Source of the DNA: Cytophagaceae bacterium
Lineage (GTDB): Bacteria; Bacteroidota; Bacteroidia; Cytophagales; Cyclobacteriaceae
Direction: 5' to 3'
NCBI GenBank assembly: GCA_006969745.1
Contig: CP030886.1
Location: forward strand, 2,577,234-2,641,233
Length of the DNA stretch: 64,000 nucleotides
In this document: piece by piece, positions 1-8,061 of the stretch
How positions within the stretch are numbered: the stretch's first letter is position 1
Layout: the number at the start of each line of letters is the position of its first letter
Made by a program: the position numbers and the translations under genes
Notes under the pieces: model-generated
Told to the model about the DNA's origin: nothing
Database searches by the model: none
The model's input: the letters and a program-made list of their open reading frames with translations, nothing else

Positions 1-1
1 A

Positions 2-346
2 ACACCTGAAGAACTTGAAGAGGCAATGATGGCGGAAATTGAGCGTGTGAAAACAGAAGATATCAGCGACAGAGAATTTCAAAAGCTTCAAAATCAAATC
101 GAAAACAATTTTGTAAGCTCAAACAGTACAGTAAGAGGTATAGCCGAAAGTCTCGCAGACTACCATGTATATTATGGAGATGCCAACTTGATTAACAGCG
201 AGATTGATCGTTACATGGCAGTAACTAAAGAAGATATTAAAAGAGTAGCAAAAAAATATCTTACACCGGACAACAGAGTGACTCTCTATTACCTGCCTAA
301 ATCAGCGCAGCAAAAGCCGGAAGATGAAAAATTAGACGATCAATAA
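2..346 (+). CDS. M16 family peptidase, C-terminal fragment (cut by window edge)
   Basis: The reading frame is open from base 2 to a TAA at 344-346, so only the last 114 residues of a longer protein are present. The fragment matches the C-terminal part of M16 (insulinase/pitrilysin-like) zinc peptidases: an amphipathic helix region with DREFQKLQNQIENNFV, a short HVYYGD segment, and the typical ending in which the chain must give way to a catalytic-chamber helix (VTKEDIKRVAKKYL) before a final strand (NRVTLYYLP). It lies 20 bases upstream of a second M16-like gene in the same direction. In such tandem pairs one member usually carries the HxxEH zinc site and the partner does not. Because the downstream gene lacks the motif, this one is the likely catalytic member, but its N-terminus is outside the window. 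The residual alternative is an M16 relative of other specificity. Confidence 0.85.
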   Translation, partial: TPEELEEAMMAEIERVKTEDISDREFQKLQNQIENNFVSSNSTVRGIAESLADYHVYYGDANLINSEIDRYMAVTKEDIKRVAKKYLTPDNRVTLYYLPKSAQQKPEDEKLDDQ

Positions 347-366
347 ACCTACTAAAGCAAGAAATT

Positions 367-2436
367 ATGAAACTTAAGAATATATTAACCCTCGTTCTGA
401 CCCTCGGAATGTTAGGTGCTTTTGCACAGGTGGATCGGAGCAAGTTGCCAGAGCCGGCAACCCCACGACCAATTAACATTGGCGATTACGAATCATTTGA
501 ATTGAAAAATGGATTGAAGGTTTTCATTATCGAAAACCATAAACTTCCACGCGTAAGCTATAATCTGTTGGTCGATAGAGAAGCTATTTTGGAAGGTGAT
601 AAAGTTGGCTACCTAAGTATGGCTGGTCAGCTGATGCAAAGAGGCACTGAAACCAGAACAAAAGAGCAATTAGACGAAGAAGTTGATTTTATAGGCGCCT
701 CGCTTTTTGCCGGATCTACCAATGTATTTGCATCAGGGCTTTCTAAGTACAGCGAAAAGATCATGGAATTAATGACGGATGTTGCTTTTAATCCTACTTT
801 CCCTGAGGAAGAATTAGAGAAAATCAGAAAGCAGACACTTTCAGGATTGGCTCAATCCAAGGAAAATCCGGGAGCGATAGCTGGAAACTTGAATCAGGCA
901 TTAGTATATGGATCAGATCATCCTTATGGAGAGATTCAAACCGAGGAGACTACCAACAACATTACCGTTGAAGATCTGAAAAACTATCATGCCACCTATT
1001 TTAAGCCAAACATCTCCTACTTGGCTATTGTTGGCGATGTTGATGTAAAGCAGATGAAGAAGATGGTGAAGACGTACTTCGGGAGCTGGGAAGCCGGTGA
1101 AGTTCCTACACCAACCTTCAAAGACCCTCAAGCCCCTGAGAAAACCAAAGTCGGAATTGTAAACAGATCAAGCTCTGTGCAATCAGTTATCAATATCACT
1201 TACCCTGTCAAGCTTGCGGTGGGATCTGATGATGAAATCAAAGTTCGTGTGATGAACCAGATTTTAGGAGGCTCATTCTCAGGCAAATTGAACATGAACC
1301 TCAGAGAAGACAAGGGCTATACCTACGGTAGCAGATCTTCACTTTCATCCGATGAATTGATCTCCCGATTCAATGCAAATGCAGATGTAAGAAACGAAGT
1401 AACAGATAGTGCCATTGTTCAAATGATTTATGAAATGGATCAAATGAGAAATGGAGAAATCACAGAGGAAGAGCTGGAGCTTGCAAAAAATTCAATTGCA
1501 GGTAGCTTCTCTCAATCACTTGAGCGTCCTCAGACCGTGGCAAACTTCGCCTTGAATACTGCTATCTACAACTTGCCTGCAGATTACTACAATACCTACT
1601 TGCAGAAAGTACAGGCCGTTACCATTGATGATGTAAAAGCCATTGCTCAGAAATACTTAAAGCCTGAGAATGCCTACATAAATGTAGTGGGCAAAGCAGG
1701 TGAGATCGCTGAGAGCTTAAAGCAGTTTGGAGAGCTTACTTACTACGATACTTATGGAAACGAAGTAGATCCATCACTAGCAAAGCTTCCTGAAGGTCTG
1801 ACGGCTGAAAAAGTGATCGAGAATTATAAAAAAGCAGTCGGTGGCGATGATGCTATTTCAACGTTTGAAAATGTGGTGATGGACATGGAAGCAGAGACTT
1901 TTGGTCAAAAACTTCCAATGAAAATCATCATGACAAATGGTCTCGAATCGAAGATTACCGTTTCATTCAATGGTCAAACAGCCATGGAAGCAATAGCCAC
2001 TGCTGAAAATGCATCAACCAAGCAAATGGGGAATAGTATTCCAATGAAGGATGATCAAAAGGAAGAACTTGCGTTTGCAAATGGTCTTTTTGGTGAATTT
2101 ATGTTTGCCGAGGCTGGTGCTGAAGTAAAACTTGTGGCTGTAGAGCAAGTAAATGGACGCGATGCATATGTAATGAGCGTGACGCTCCCTAAAGGTTCGT
2201 CTTATACCCTGTATTTTGATAAAGAATCAGGCCTGAAAGTACGCTATGCAAAAACCATTGAAACCCCAAATGGTTCTATTAATCAAACGATTGATTATGA
2301 AGATTACAAGGAAGTAAATGGGTTAATGATCTATCATACCTTAACACAGCAAGCTGGACCACAAAAAATGGTAGCAACTGCAAAAGAGGTGAAAGTAAAT
2401 CAGGAAATTCCTGCTGATACATTCACAGTAAAGTAA
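367..2436 (+). CDS. M16 peptidase-like protein without the HxxEH zinc motif, secreted
   Basis: A 689-residue protein with a Sec signal peptide (residues 1-21, cleavage after AFA). Residues about 40-470 form two M16 halves: the first has the G(V/Y)L..A..LM..GT region, where active enzymes carry HxxEH, but here the sequence reads GYLSMAGQLMQRGT with no zinc-binding His-His-Glu. The second half keeps the R/Y region (REDKGYTYGSRSS) that contacts substrate in M16 families. Residues about 480-689 are an additional beta-rich domain resembling outer-membrane lipoprotein-sorting type folds (ENYKKAVGGDDAIS start), which is commonly appended in Bacteroidota. It is therefore probably the non-catalytic partner of the upstream M16 protein, acting in the periplasm on peptides. 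Twenty bases separate the two genes, so they are likely co-transcribed. The family call is firm; the pairing is inferred. Confidence 0.9.
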   Translation: MKLKNILTLVLTLGMLGAFAQVDRSKLPEPATPRPINIGDYESFELKNGLKVFIIENHKLPRVSYNLLVDREAILEGDKVGYLSMAGQLMQRGTETRTKEQLDEEVDFIGASLFAGSTNVFASGLSKYSEKIMELMTDVAFNPTFPEEELEKIRKQTLSGLAQSKENPGAIAGNLNQALVYGSDHPYGEIQTEETTNNITVEDLKNYHATYFKPNISYLAIVGDVDVKQMKKMVKTYFGSWEAGEVPTPTFKDPQAPEKTKVGIVNRSSSVQSVINITYPVKLAVGSDDEIKVRVMNQILGGSFSGKLNMNLREDKGYTYGSRSSLSSDELISRFNANADVRNEVTDSAIVQMIYEMDQMRNGEITEEELELAKNSIAGSFSQSLERPQTVANFALNTAIYNLPADYYNTYLQKVQAVTIDDVKAIAQKYLKPENAYINVVGKAGEIAESLKQFGELTYYDTYGNEVDPSLAKLPEGLTAEKVIENYKKAVGGDDAISTFENVVMDMEAETFGQKLPMKIIMTNGLESKITVSFNGQTAMEAIATAENASTKQMGNSIPMKDDQKEELAFANGLFGEFMFAEAGAEVKLVAVEQVNGRDAYVMSVTLPKGSSYTLYFDKESGLKVRYAKTIETPNGSINQTIDYEDYKEVNGLMIYHTLTQQAGPQKMVATAKEVKVNQEIPADTFTVK

Positions 2437-2457
2437 AAAGAGAATTATTTCTTAAAA

Positions 2458-2490
2458 TTTGCACAGAGGGCAAGGATTTATCTATCTTTG
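2458..2490 (+). promoter_or_regulatory. Predicted rpmH promoter (Bacteroidota type)
   Basis: TTTG at 2458-2461 and TATCTTTG at 2483-2490 are 21 bases apart, which fits the Bacteroidota primary sigma consensus (TTG near -33, TAnnTTTG near -7). Transcription would start near 2497, about 26 bases before the rpmH ATG. The -7 element is embedded in the right arm of the upstream terminator stem. Confidence 0.65.
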
Positions 2491-2502
2491 CCCTCCGTTT
2501 TT
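2466..2502 (+). terminator. Intrinsic terminator after the M16 pair, overlapping the rpmH promoter
   Basis: GAGGGCAAGGAT (2466-2477) pairs with ATCTTTGCCCTC (2484-2495), a 12-bp stem with one G-T pair and a six-base loop, followed by a run of five T at 2498-2502. It sits 29 bases after the M16 stop codon. The right arm contains most of the TAnnTTTG element assigned to rpmH. Confidence 0.75.
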
Positions 2503-2522
2503 AAGAGCGAAAGAAGAATACT

Positions 2523-2678
2523 ATGAAAAGGACATTTCAACCTTCAGTAAGAAAGAAGAAAAATAAGCACGGATTCAGAAAAAGAATGGAAAGTGTGAAT
2601 GGCCAATCTGTGATTGCTAGAAGAAGAGCAAAAGGCCGTAAGAGACTTACTGTTTCTGACGATATCCACAAGAAGTAA
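2523..2678 (+). CDS. rpmH: 50S ribosomal protein L34
   Basis: A 51-residue basic protein beginning [19 protein letters not shown] and ending in [13 protein letters not shown]. This is the full-length bacterial L34, part of the large ribosomal subunit, with the conserved KRTFQPS start and the HGFRxRM core. The ATG at 2523 is fixed by the conserved N-terminus. It is directly followed by rnpA (11 bases later), the classical rpmH-rnpA pair. No dnaA lies upstream, so the pair is separated here from any origin-type neighbourhood. Its own promoter overlaps the terminator of the preceding gene. Confidence 0.97.
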   Translation: MKRTFQPSVRKKKNKHGFRKRMESVNGQSVIARRRAKGRKRLTVSDDIHKK

Positions 2679-2689
2679 AAATCCGGCCT

Positions 2690-3091
2690 ATGGGCCTCTC
2701 TAAATACAGTTTTTCCAAATCGGAAAAATTTACAGGTAAGAAAAAAATTGAGGAACTCTTTAAAAGAGGTTCCTCTTTTTATTTGGATGATTTTCAGGTT
2801 AGGTACATCACTGGCGATTCAAAAAAGCCTAATCAAATTCTAATATCCGTTCCCAAGCGAAATTTCAAACGCGCAGTAGATAGAAATCTACTTAAACGTA
2901 GAATCCGAGAAGCCTATAGGCTAAACAAGCACCTTATTGACCATGCTGACTCTGATGCGAAAAGCATTTATGTCGGATTCGTTTATCTTTCTAAAGAGAT
3001 TTTAACCTTTGATAACATTCAGAGTCAACTAATCAGGTGCCTTGAACGTTTGGGTAATATCAACAATGATGTAGGGTCAAATCCTAAATGA
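2690..3091 (+). CDS. rnpA: Ribonuclease P protein component
   Basis: A 133-residue basic protein, the protein subunit that binds RNase P RNA and the 5' leader of pre-tRNA. The sequence shows the family hallmarks: the N-terminal KSEKFTGKKKIEELFKRG start, the VPKRNFKRAVDRN region, and the RNR signature helix (R-N-L-L-K-R-R-I-R-E-A-Y-R). The usual length is 110-140 residues. It follows rpmH by 11 bases and overlaps the next start codon by four bases (ATGA at 3088-3091), which suggests translational coupling with the S41 protease. The ATG at 2690 gives the expected short N-terminal lead. Confidence 0.95.
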   Translation: MGLSKYSFSKSEKFTGKKKIEELFKRGSSFYLDDFQVRYITGDSKKPNQILISVPKRNFKRAVDRNLLKRRIREAYRLNKHLIDHADSDAKSIYVGFVYLSKEILTFDNIQSQLIRCLERLGNINNDVGSNPK

Positions 3092-4752
3092 TTATGAGTA
3101 GAAAAGCCAAAATTATCCTTCCTATACTAGCAGCAGTCATTGTATTTACAGCTGCCGTAAAACCTCCCACAGATAGATATTTCGAGATTCTGAAGAACCT
3201 GGACATATTCGCTACCCTCTTCAAAGAAGTAAATACACACTACGTAGATGAAGTCAACCCGACCACACTCATGAAATCGGGAATTGATGAAATGCTAGAG
3301 ACGTTGGATCCATATACCAACTACATCGCTGCTGATGATATTGAGACTTATCGCATGATGACAACCGGAGAATATTCGGGTATTGGGGCCGTGGTAGAGC
3401 GAAAAAAGGGAATTAGTACCGTGGTTATGCCCTACGAAGGATTCGCAGCATACGAAGCGGGATTGAGGGCAGGCGATGAAATTCATGCAATAAATGGAAT
3501 TTCCCTGGAAGGCAAGTCTCAAGAAGAAGTGCGTTACCTTATGAAAGGCCAGTCCAATTCTGAAATTACACTTACAGTGAAGCGCTTCGGCCAAAACGAA
3601 ATGTTTGATGTAAATGTAAAACGTGAGAAAATCGCCGTGGATAGTGTGCCATATGCGGGAATGGTATCAGATGACATTGGATACGTAAGACTTACTAGTT
3701 TCACTCAAAATGTAGGTCGATCCATAGGTATCAAAGTGCTGGACCTAATGGAGCAAGGAGCAACCAAAATTATACTTGATCTAAGAGGTAATCCCGGTGG
3801 ACTTCTGCATGAAGCTGTCAATGTATCAAATGTATTCATTGAAAAGGGACGGAAAATTGTTACTCAGAAAGGAAAAGTTAGAGCTAATGACTGGACCTAT
3901 AATACATTAAATGATCCTGTGGATCCCAATGTCCCGGTGGTTGTGCTCACAGATAATGGCAGTGCCTCGGCTTCTGAAATAGTATCTGGTGTGATGCAAG
4001 ATTATGATAGAGGTGTATTAATTGGTAGAAAGACATTTGGAAAGGGCCTAGTTCAAATAGAACGCCCACTTTCGTATGACGCGGTGGTTAAAATCACAAC
4101 AGCAAAATATTATACTCCTACTGGCAGATGTATTCAGGCCATCGACTATAGCAATAGAAATGAAGACGGAAGTGTTGGAAAAATCCCTGACTCACTTAAA
4201 AATGAGTTTTATACATTAAGTGGCAGGAAAGTATTCGATGGCGGTGGGATTGATCCTGACGTGGAAGTAGAAAAATTAGAATTTGCACCTGTGACGAAAA
4301 GTCTACTAAGAAATGATCACATCTTTTACTACGCTACTGAGTATTTCTATAAAAATGAAAATTTGAAACCTGAATCCCCTGATGATTTAAGGCTTAGTGA
4401 TTCAGAATACAATGAGTTTGTAAGATGGCTTTCAAATAGGGATTTTGAGTATGTAACCCGCGTAGAAAGGGAAACACAAGATTTGATCAAAATAGCAAAA
4501 GAGGAAAAGAAATACACGAAGCTAAAATCATATTTTGATAACCTTGAGAAAGCAACAAAACACAACAAGGAGGAAGATTTAATGACCTTTAAAGAGGAAA
4601 TAAAAATGTTGCTGGAACAAGAAATTGCGGGCAGATATTTTTATGAAAAGGGAATAATTGAGTCTACTTTCGGCAAAGATCCGGATGTTCAGACGGCCAT
4701 AGCTATTCTCAACGATTCCGAAAGATATCAGTCCCTCCTAAACCCCAACTAG
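3088..4752 (+). CDS. C-terminal processing protease, S41 family (CtpA/Prc-like)
   Basis: A 554-residue periplasmic serine protease anchored by an N-terminal hydrophobic segment (residues 8-24). In order: an S41 N-terminal helical region (about 30-85), a PDZ domain (about 90-172, with EAGLRAGDEIHAING), and the S41 catalytic core. The core contains the strand-turn LDLRGNPGGLL and the catalytic dyad Ser294 in GSASASEI and Lys319 in FGKGLVQ, 25 residues apart as in CtpA/Prc. The long C-terminal part (about 400-554) is helical. The family cuts C-terminal tails of envelope proteins. The first ATG (3088) overlaps the rnpA stop; the ATG at 3094 is an equally possible start. The next gene begins directly at 4753. 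Confidence 0.93.
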   Translation: MIMSRKAKIILPILAAVIVFTAAVKPPTDRYFEILKNLDIFATLFKEVNTHYVDEVNPTTLMKSGIDEMLETLDPYTNYIAADDIETYRMMTTGEYSGIGAVVERKKGISTVVMPYEGFAAYEAGLRAGDEIHAINGISLEGKSQEEVRYLMKGQSNSEITLTVKRFGQNEMFDVNVKREKIAVDSVPYAGMVSDDIGYVRLTSFTQNVGRSIGIKVLDLMEQGATKIILDLRGNPGGLLHEAVNVSNVFIEKGRKIVTQKGKVRANDWTYNTLNDPVDPNVPVVVLTDNGSASASEIVSGVMQDYDRGVLIGRKTFGKGLVQIERPLSYDAVVKITTAKYYTPTGRCIQAIDYSNRNEDGSVGKIPDSLKNEFYTLSGRKVFDGGGIDPDVEVEKLEFAPVTKSLLRNDHIFYYATEYFYKNENLKPESPDDLRLSDSEYNEFVRWLSNRDFEYVTRVERETQDLIKIAKEEKKYTKLKSYFDNLEKATKHNKEEDLMTFKEEIKMLLEQEIAGRYFYEKGIIESTFGKDPDVQTAIAILNDSERYQSLLNPN

Positions 4753-5433
4753 TTGGCCTTAATTCTTAGCATAGAGACATCAACAATGGTGTGCTCGGTA
4801 GCTCTGCACCGTGATGGAGAATTAATCGCCAATCAGGTACATCAAGTTGAAAAATCGCATTCCTCGTTATTGCCCGGAATAGGTTTGGATATCTGCAAAG
4901 AAGTCGGCGTCACCTTCGATGATCTTGAGGCGGTAGCTGTTTCATCCGGGCCGGGATCTTACACAGGTCTCCGCATTGGTGTTACCACTGCAAAAGGAAT
5001 TTGCTATACACTTGGTAAAAAATTGATTTCAATTCCTTCCCTCGACGTGATGGCAGAGGCTGTTCGAGGCAAGTTTCTCGGAGATCACCTCTTATGCCCT
5101 ATGATGGACGCCAGAAGAATGGAGGTTTACACGCAAATTGAAAATCAAAAAGGAGAGGAAGTATGGGAGCTGGCACCTAAAATATTGGATGAAGATACAT
5201 TTAAAGAACTCGACTTGCCTCTTTATCTCTTTGGTGATGGAATGCCCAAGTTTCGTCAAATCGCAAGTCAAGAAAACTTGATCTTTATCGATGATATTTT
5301 TCCCGATGCAATGAATATGGGAAGAATGGCGGAAGAGAAATTCCAGGAAGAACATTTTGAAGATGTAGCCTATTTTGAGCCAAATTATCTGAAAGAATGG
5401 CGAACCACAACACCCAAAAAGCAGTTGCTTTAG
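4753..5433 (+). CDS. tsaB: tRNA threonylcarbamoyladenosine biosynthesis protein TsaB
   Basis: A 226-residue ASKHA-fold protein that acts with TsaD and TsaE to install t6A at position 37 of ANN-decoding tRNAs. It starts ALILSIETSTMVCSVAL, has the family signature AVSSGPGSYTGLRIGV, and ends with the EPNYLKEW segment typical of TsaB. The start is TTG at 4753, abutting the stop codon of the protease gene (4750-4752). No ATG occurs before the conserved LSIETS motif, so the TTG is well supported. It is placed in the rnpA-S41-tsaB-DUF2480 run seen in other Bacteroidota. No paralogue is visible in the window. Confidence 0.94.
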   Translation: MALILSIETSTMVCSVALHRDGELIANQVHQVEKSHSSLLPGIGLDICKEVGVTFDDLEAVAVSSGPGSYTGLRIGVTTAKGICYTLGKKLISIPSLDVMAEAVRGKFLGDHLLCPMMDARRMEVYTQIENQKGEEVWELAPKILDEDTFKELDLPLYLFGDGMPKFRQIASQENLIFIDDIFPDAMNMGRMAEEKFQEEHFEDVAYFEPNYLKEWRTTTPKKQLL

Positions 5434-5436
5434 ACA

Positions 5437-5946
5437 ATGGAAGAGATAGTAAACAGAGTAGCTAAAAGTCCCTTGGTATCTATTGATTTAGAAGACTTCT
5501 TGCATGCTGGTGAGTATGTAATCTTCGATTTGAAAGATATTTTATATGAAGGATTGATTCTTAGGGAAAAGGAATTTCGCACTTTTCTCAAAGAGAATGA
5601 CTGGGCAATTTATAAGGAGCAAAATGTAGGCTTAGTTTGCTCAGCTGATGCGATCGTTCCCACATGGGCTTACATGTTGCTCGTGACCAAGATCAAAGAA
5701 TATGCGCACACAGTGACATTTGGTGATGAGGAAGCTATCGAAAAGACATTAATAGATGCAGCTATTGAAAAGTGCCTGTTGCAAAATGAACTAAAGGATA
5801 AGAAGGTTGTAATCAAAGGATGTGGTAAGGTTAAAAGCATTGAATATGCGTACACCGCCCTCACCGATAAATTAATTCCGATTGTAAGTAGCCTGATGTA
5901 TGGTGAACCTTGCAGTACTGTGCCTATCTTTAAGCGAAGAAAATAA
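5437..5946 (+). CDS. DUF2480 family protein
   Basis: A 169-residue soluble protein beginning MEEIVNRVAKSPLVSIDLEDF. This start, the IFDLKDILYEGLILREKEFR stretch and the CSADAIVPTWAYML segment are characteristic of DUF2480, a family known to me only from Bacteroidota. It lacks a signal peptide and membrane segments, so a cytoplasmic role is likely. The biochemical function is unknown. It starts three bases after the tsaB stop and is followed eight bases later by a DinB-like gene, so it probably belongs to the same transcript as the RNase P and t6A genes. The family call rests on recognition of the sequence and is fairly sure; no activity can be inferred. Confidence 0.88.
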   Translation: MEEIVNRVAKSPLVSIDLEDFLHAGEYVIFDLKDILYEGLILREKEFRTFLKENDWAIYKEQNVGLVCSADAIVPTWAYMLLVTKIKEYAHTVTFGDEEAIEKTLIDAAIEKCLLQNELKDKKVVIKGCGKVKSIEYAYTALTDKLIPIVSSLMYGEPCSTVPIFKRRK

Positions 5947-5954
5947 ACCTAACC

Positions 5955-6512
5955 GTGGACATAGAAGCATTAAAATACCCTTTGGGTAAATATGAGATAC
6001 CTGAAGAAATTACTGATGAGCTATTTGATCAGTGGATTGAGACATTGGCCTCATTACCTGAGAAACTGAAAAAATTGGTAGGAAATCTCTCATACGACGA
6101 GCTAGAACTTTCGTATCGACCGGGTAGCTGGAATATAAAGCAAGTAGTTCATCATTTGGCGGATAGTCACATGAATAGCTTCTTGAGGTTTAAGTGGATC
6201 CTCACTGAAGACAAACCTACAATTAAGACTTACAATGAGGGTGAATGGGCAAAAACAGCCGACGCAACCAATGAAGAAATCATGGAGTCAACGGATATTT
6301 TGGAAGGCTTGCACAATCGACTAATTATGTTGCTAAAGTCACTACGTCCGGATCAGAAGAAGCGTACGTTTATTCATCCGGAATATGGTAAAGAGCTAAG
6401 TCTTGAATGGATGGTTGGACTGTATGCATGGCACTCTCGCCATCACTTGGCACACATCAAGCAAGCCATCGAATATCAAGGGGAGTTCACTCCAGAAAAA
6501 GTAAACGAATAA
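5955..6512 (+). CDS. DinB/YfiT-like putative metal-dependent hydrolase or transferase
   Basis: A 185-residue four-helix-bundle protein of the DinB superfamily. The metal-binding histidines expected for the YfiT/BstA branch are visible: His in VVHHLADSHMNSF (around residues 65-72) and in WHSRHHLAHI near residue 160. The RPGSWNIKQVVHH lead is also typical. Close relatives include bacillithiol S-transferase-like enzymes, so thiol conjugation is possible, but the substrate is unknown. The start is GTG at 5955, eight bases after the DUF2480 stop; the GTG gives the conserved MDIEALKYPLGKYEIP start. It is the last gene before a strong terminator at 6511-6545. Confidence 0.88.
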   Translation: MDIEALKYPLGKYEIPEEITDELFDQWIETLASLPEKLKKLVGNLSYDELELSYRPGSWNIKQVVHHLADSHMNSFLRFKWILTEDKPTIKTYNEGEWAKTADATNEEIMESTDILEGLHNRLIMLLKSLRPDQKKRTFIHPEYGKELSLEWMVGLYAWHSRHHLAHIKQAIEYQGEFTPEKVNE

Positions 6513-6545
6513 AAAAAGGCCCGATCTCTCGGGCCTCTCTTTTCT
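6511..6545. terminator. Bidirectional terminator between DinB-like gene and floA
   Basis: GGCCCGA (6518-6524), loop TCTC, TCGGGCC (6529-6535) forms a perfect 7-bp stem. It is flanked by seven A on the left and a T-rich tract on the right, so it can end both the plus-strand DinB operon and the minus-strand proS-nfeD-floA operon. Confidence 0.85.
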
Positions 6546-6559
6546 AGGTTAGTTAAGTC

Positions 6560-7582
6560 CTAGCTTTTCTTTTTGCCTGATCTTTTACTTCCGGATCCTG
6601 CAATTGAGCTTCGCATATCAGTGTCAGCTTCGATGTTTTGGAATTTGTAGTAGTCCATCACACCAAGATTTCCGCTTCTGAATGCTTCTGCCAATGCTTT
6701 TGGTACTTCTGCCTCAGCTAAAATTACTTTAGCGCGTGCCTCTTGAGCTTTTGCTAGCATTTCTTGCTCCTCTGCAACAGCCATTGCGCGTCTCTCTTCA
6801 GCTTTTGCTTCTGCCACTTTTAAGTCAGCAGATGCTTGGTCTGTTTGAAGTTTCGCACCGATGTTGGCTCCAACATCTACATCCGCAATATCGATTGAAA
6901 GAATTTCAAAAGCAGTTCCTGCATCCAGGCCTCGTTGAAGCACAAGCTTTGAAATCTTATCAGGATTTTCAAGTACTTCTTTATGAGTAGATGCAGAACC
7001 TACAGAAGTTACAATTCCTTCACCTACTCTGGCAAGAATAGTTTCTTCACCGGCACCTCCAACTAGCTGTTTGATGTTAGCTCGAATAGTTACACGTGCT
7101 TTTGCAACCAATTGAATACCATCTGCTGCCACCGCAGCAACAGAAGGCGTATTAATAACTTTTGGATTTACTGAAACCTGAACAGCCTCAAATACATCTC
7201 TACCTGCAAGGTCAATTGCCGTGGCCTGCTTAAAAGTAAGATCAATATTTGCTTTATCCGCCGAAATTAGCGCTCGGATTACCTGAGGTACATTTCCGCC
7301 GGCCAGGTAGTGAGCTTCCAATTCTTGAGTTTTTAACTGTCTTTTCTCCCCACCTTCTTCATCTTGAGTCATAAGGCCTGCTTTTGTTGCCGTAATAAGT
7401 GAGTTTACAACAATAGATGGAGGCACCTTTCTAATTCGCATAAATACCAATTCCAAAAGACCAACCCGAACGCCAGAGAAAATAGCTGTAATCCAGAGGT
7501 TTACTGGAACGAAATAGAGAAAGATAAAAAAGAGGATAATTCCTCCTACAATAATTAAGACAAGCATTACACTGCCACCCAT
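6560..7582 (-). CDS. floA: Flotillin-like protein FloA
   Basis: A 340-residue membrane-associated scaffold of functional membrane microdomains. The N-terminus holds one hydrophobic segment (about 5-28) followed by a second membrane-associated hairpin ([19 protein letters not shown]). Then come the SPFH-type core with RMRKVPPS-like lead and repeated [19 protein letters not shown] strands, and a helical Glu/Ala-rich region (about 235-310, [18 protein letters not shown]). The length matches bacterial FloA (YqfA), about 330 residues. It lies four bases after an NfeD-family gene, the standard flotillin partner. The start ATG at 7582 is followed by a second Met at residue 6; either is possible. Confidence 0.93.
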   Translation of the reverse strand: MGGSVMLVLIIVGGIILFFIFLYFVPVNLWITAIFSGVRVGLLELVFMRIRKVPPSIVVNSLITATKAGLMTQDEEGGEKRQLKTQELEAHYLAGGNVPQVIRALISADKANIDLTFKQATAIDLAGRDVFEAVQVSVNPKVINTPSVAAVAADGIQLVAKARVTIRANIKQLVGGAGEETILARVGEGIVTSVGSASTHKEVLENPDKISKLVLQRGLDAGTAFEILSIDIADVDVGANIGAKLQTDQASADLKVAEAKAEERRAMAVAEEQEMLAKAQEARAKVILAEAEVPKALAEAFRSGNLGVMDYYKFQNIEADTDMRSSIAGSGSKRSGKKKS

Positions 7583-7586
7583 GATT

Positions 7587-8057
7587 CTAGTTTTTTATAG
7601 GTTGTACAAAAATTTTTGATGACTCTATTCTTATGACTTCAATTTCCACATTTTCATCGACAAAACCACCATTGGATCGCACTTCTATTTCATGGTCATC
7701 AAACATCGCTTTGCCTACTGGTTTGAGCGAAGAAATAGTCATGCCTTTATCTCCAATTTTAAGTTCAATTTTCAAATCCTCATTGAATTTGCCTTTTATA
7801 GAGCCTTTCAGCGAAAAACGCTCCCAGGATTTCCCTTTAAATGCAATAACAAGTGCAGCCACATTCACAACAGATGCTACAAGCAGGATGATTGTTCCTG
7901 TAGAGGCACCATAGTAATCATATCCAAGATAGACGCCATAGATTGAAAAAATCAGACCTAAAATCCCCACAATGGTAGTTCCCGGCACAAATATGATCTC
8001 TGCTATGATCAGAAAGGTGCCTAAGAAAATGAGTCCGATAATTGTGATCCAATCCAT
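7587..8057 (-). CDS. NfeD-family membrane protein (short form), flotillin partner
   Basis: A 156-residue protein with three or four hydrophobic segments in the first half ([20 protein letters not shown], the [16 protein letters not shown] segment and a third around residues 60-80). The C-terminal beta-barrel (OB-like) domain contains [19 protein letters not shown], the NfeD-C signature of a G-x-G..L.P.G....G...V type. Short NfeD proteins accompany FloA and influence its membrane domains. The start ATG at 8057 is preferred over an upstream in-frame ATG at 8087 that would overlap proS by 26 bases; this leaves a four-base gap to the proS stop. The operon order is proS-nfeD-floA. Confidence 0.88.
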   Translation of the reverse strand: MDWITIIGLIFLGTFLIIAEIIFVPGTTIVGILGLIFSIYGVYLGYDYYGASTGTIILLVASVVNVAALVIAFKGKSWERFSLKGSIKGKFNEDLKIELKIGDKGMTISSLKPVGKAMFDDHEIEVRSNGGFVDENVEIEVIRIESSKIFVQPIKN

Positions 8058-8061
8058 ATAA

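Noticed and set aside
1..2436. Possibility that the two M16 parts are one gene broken by a frameshift
   Set aside because: The second has its own signal peptide right after a normal stop and spacing, so two separate genes are the better reading.
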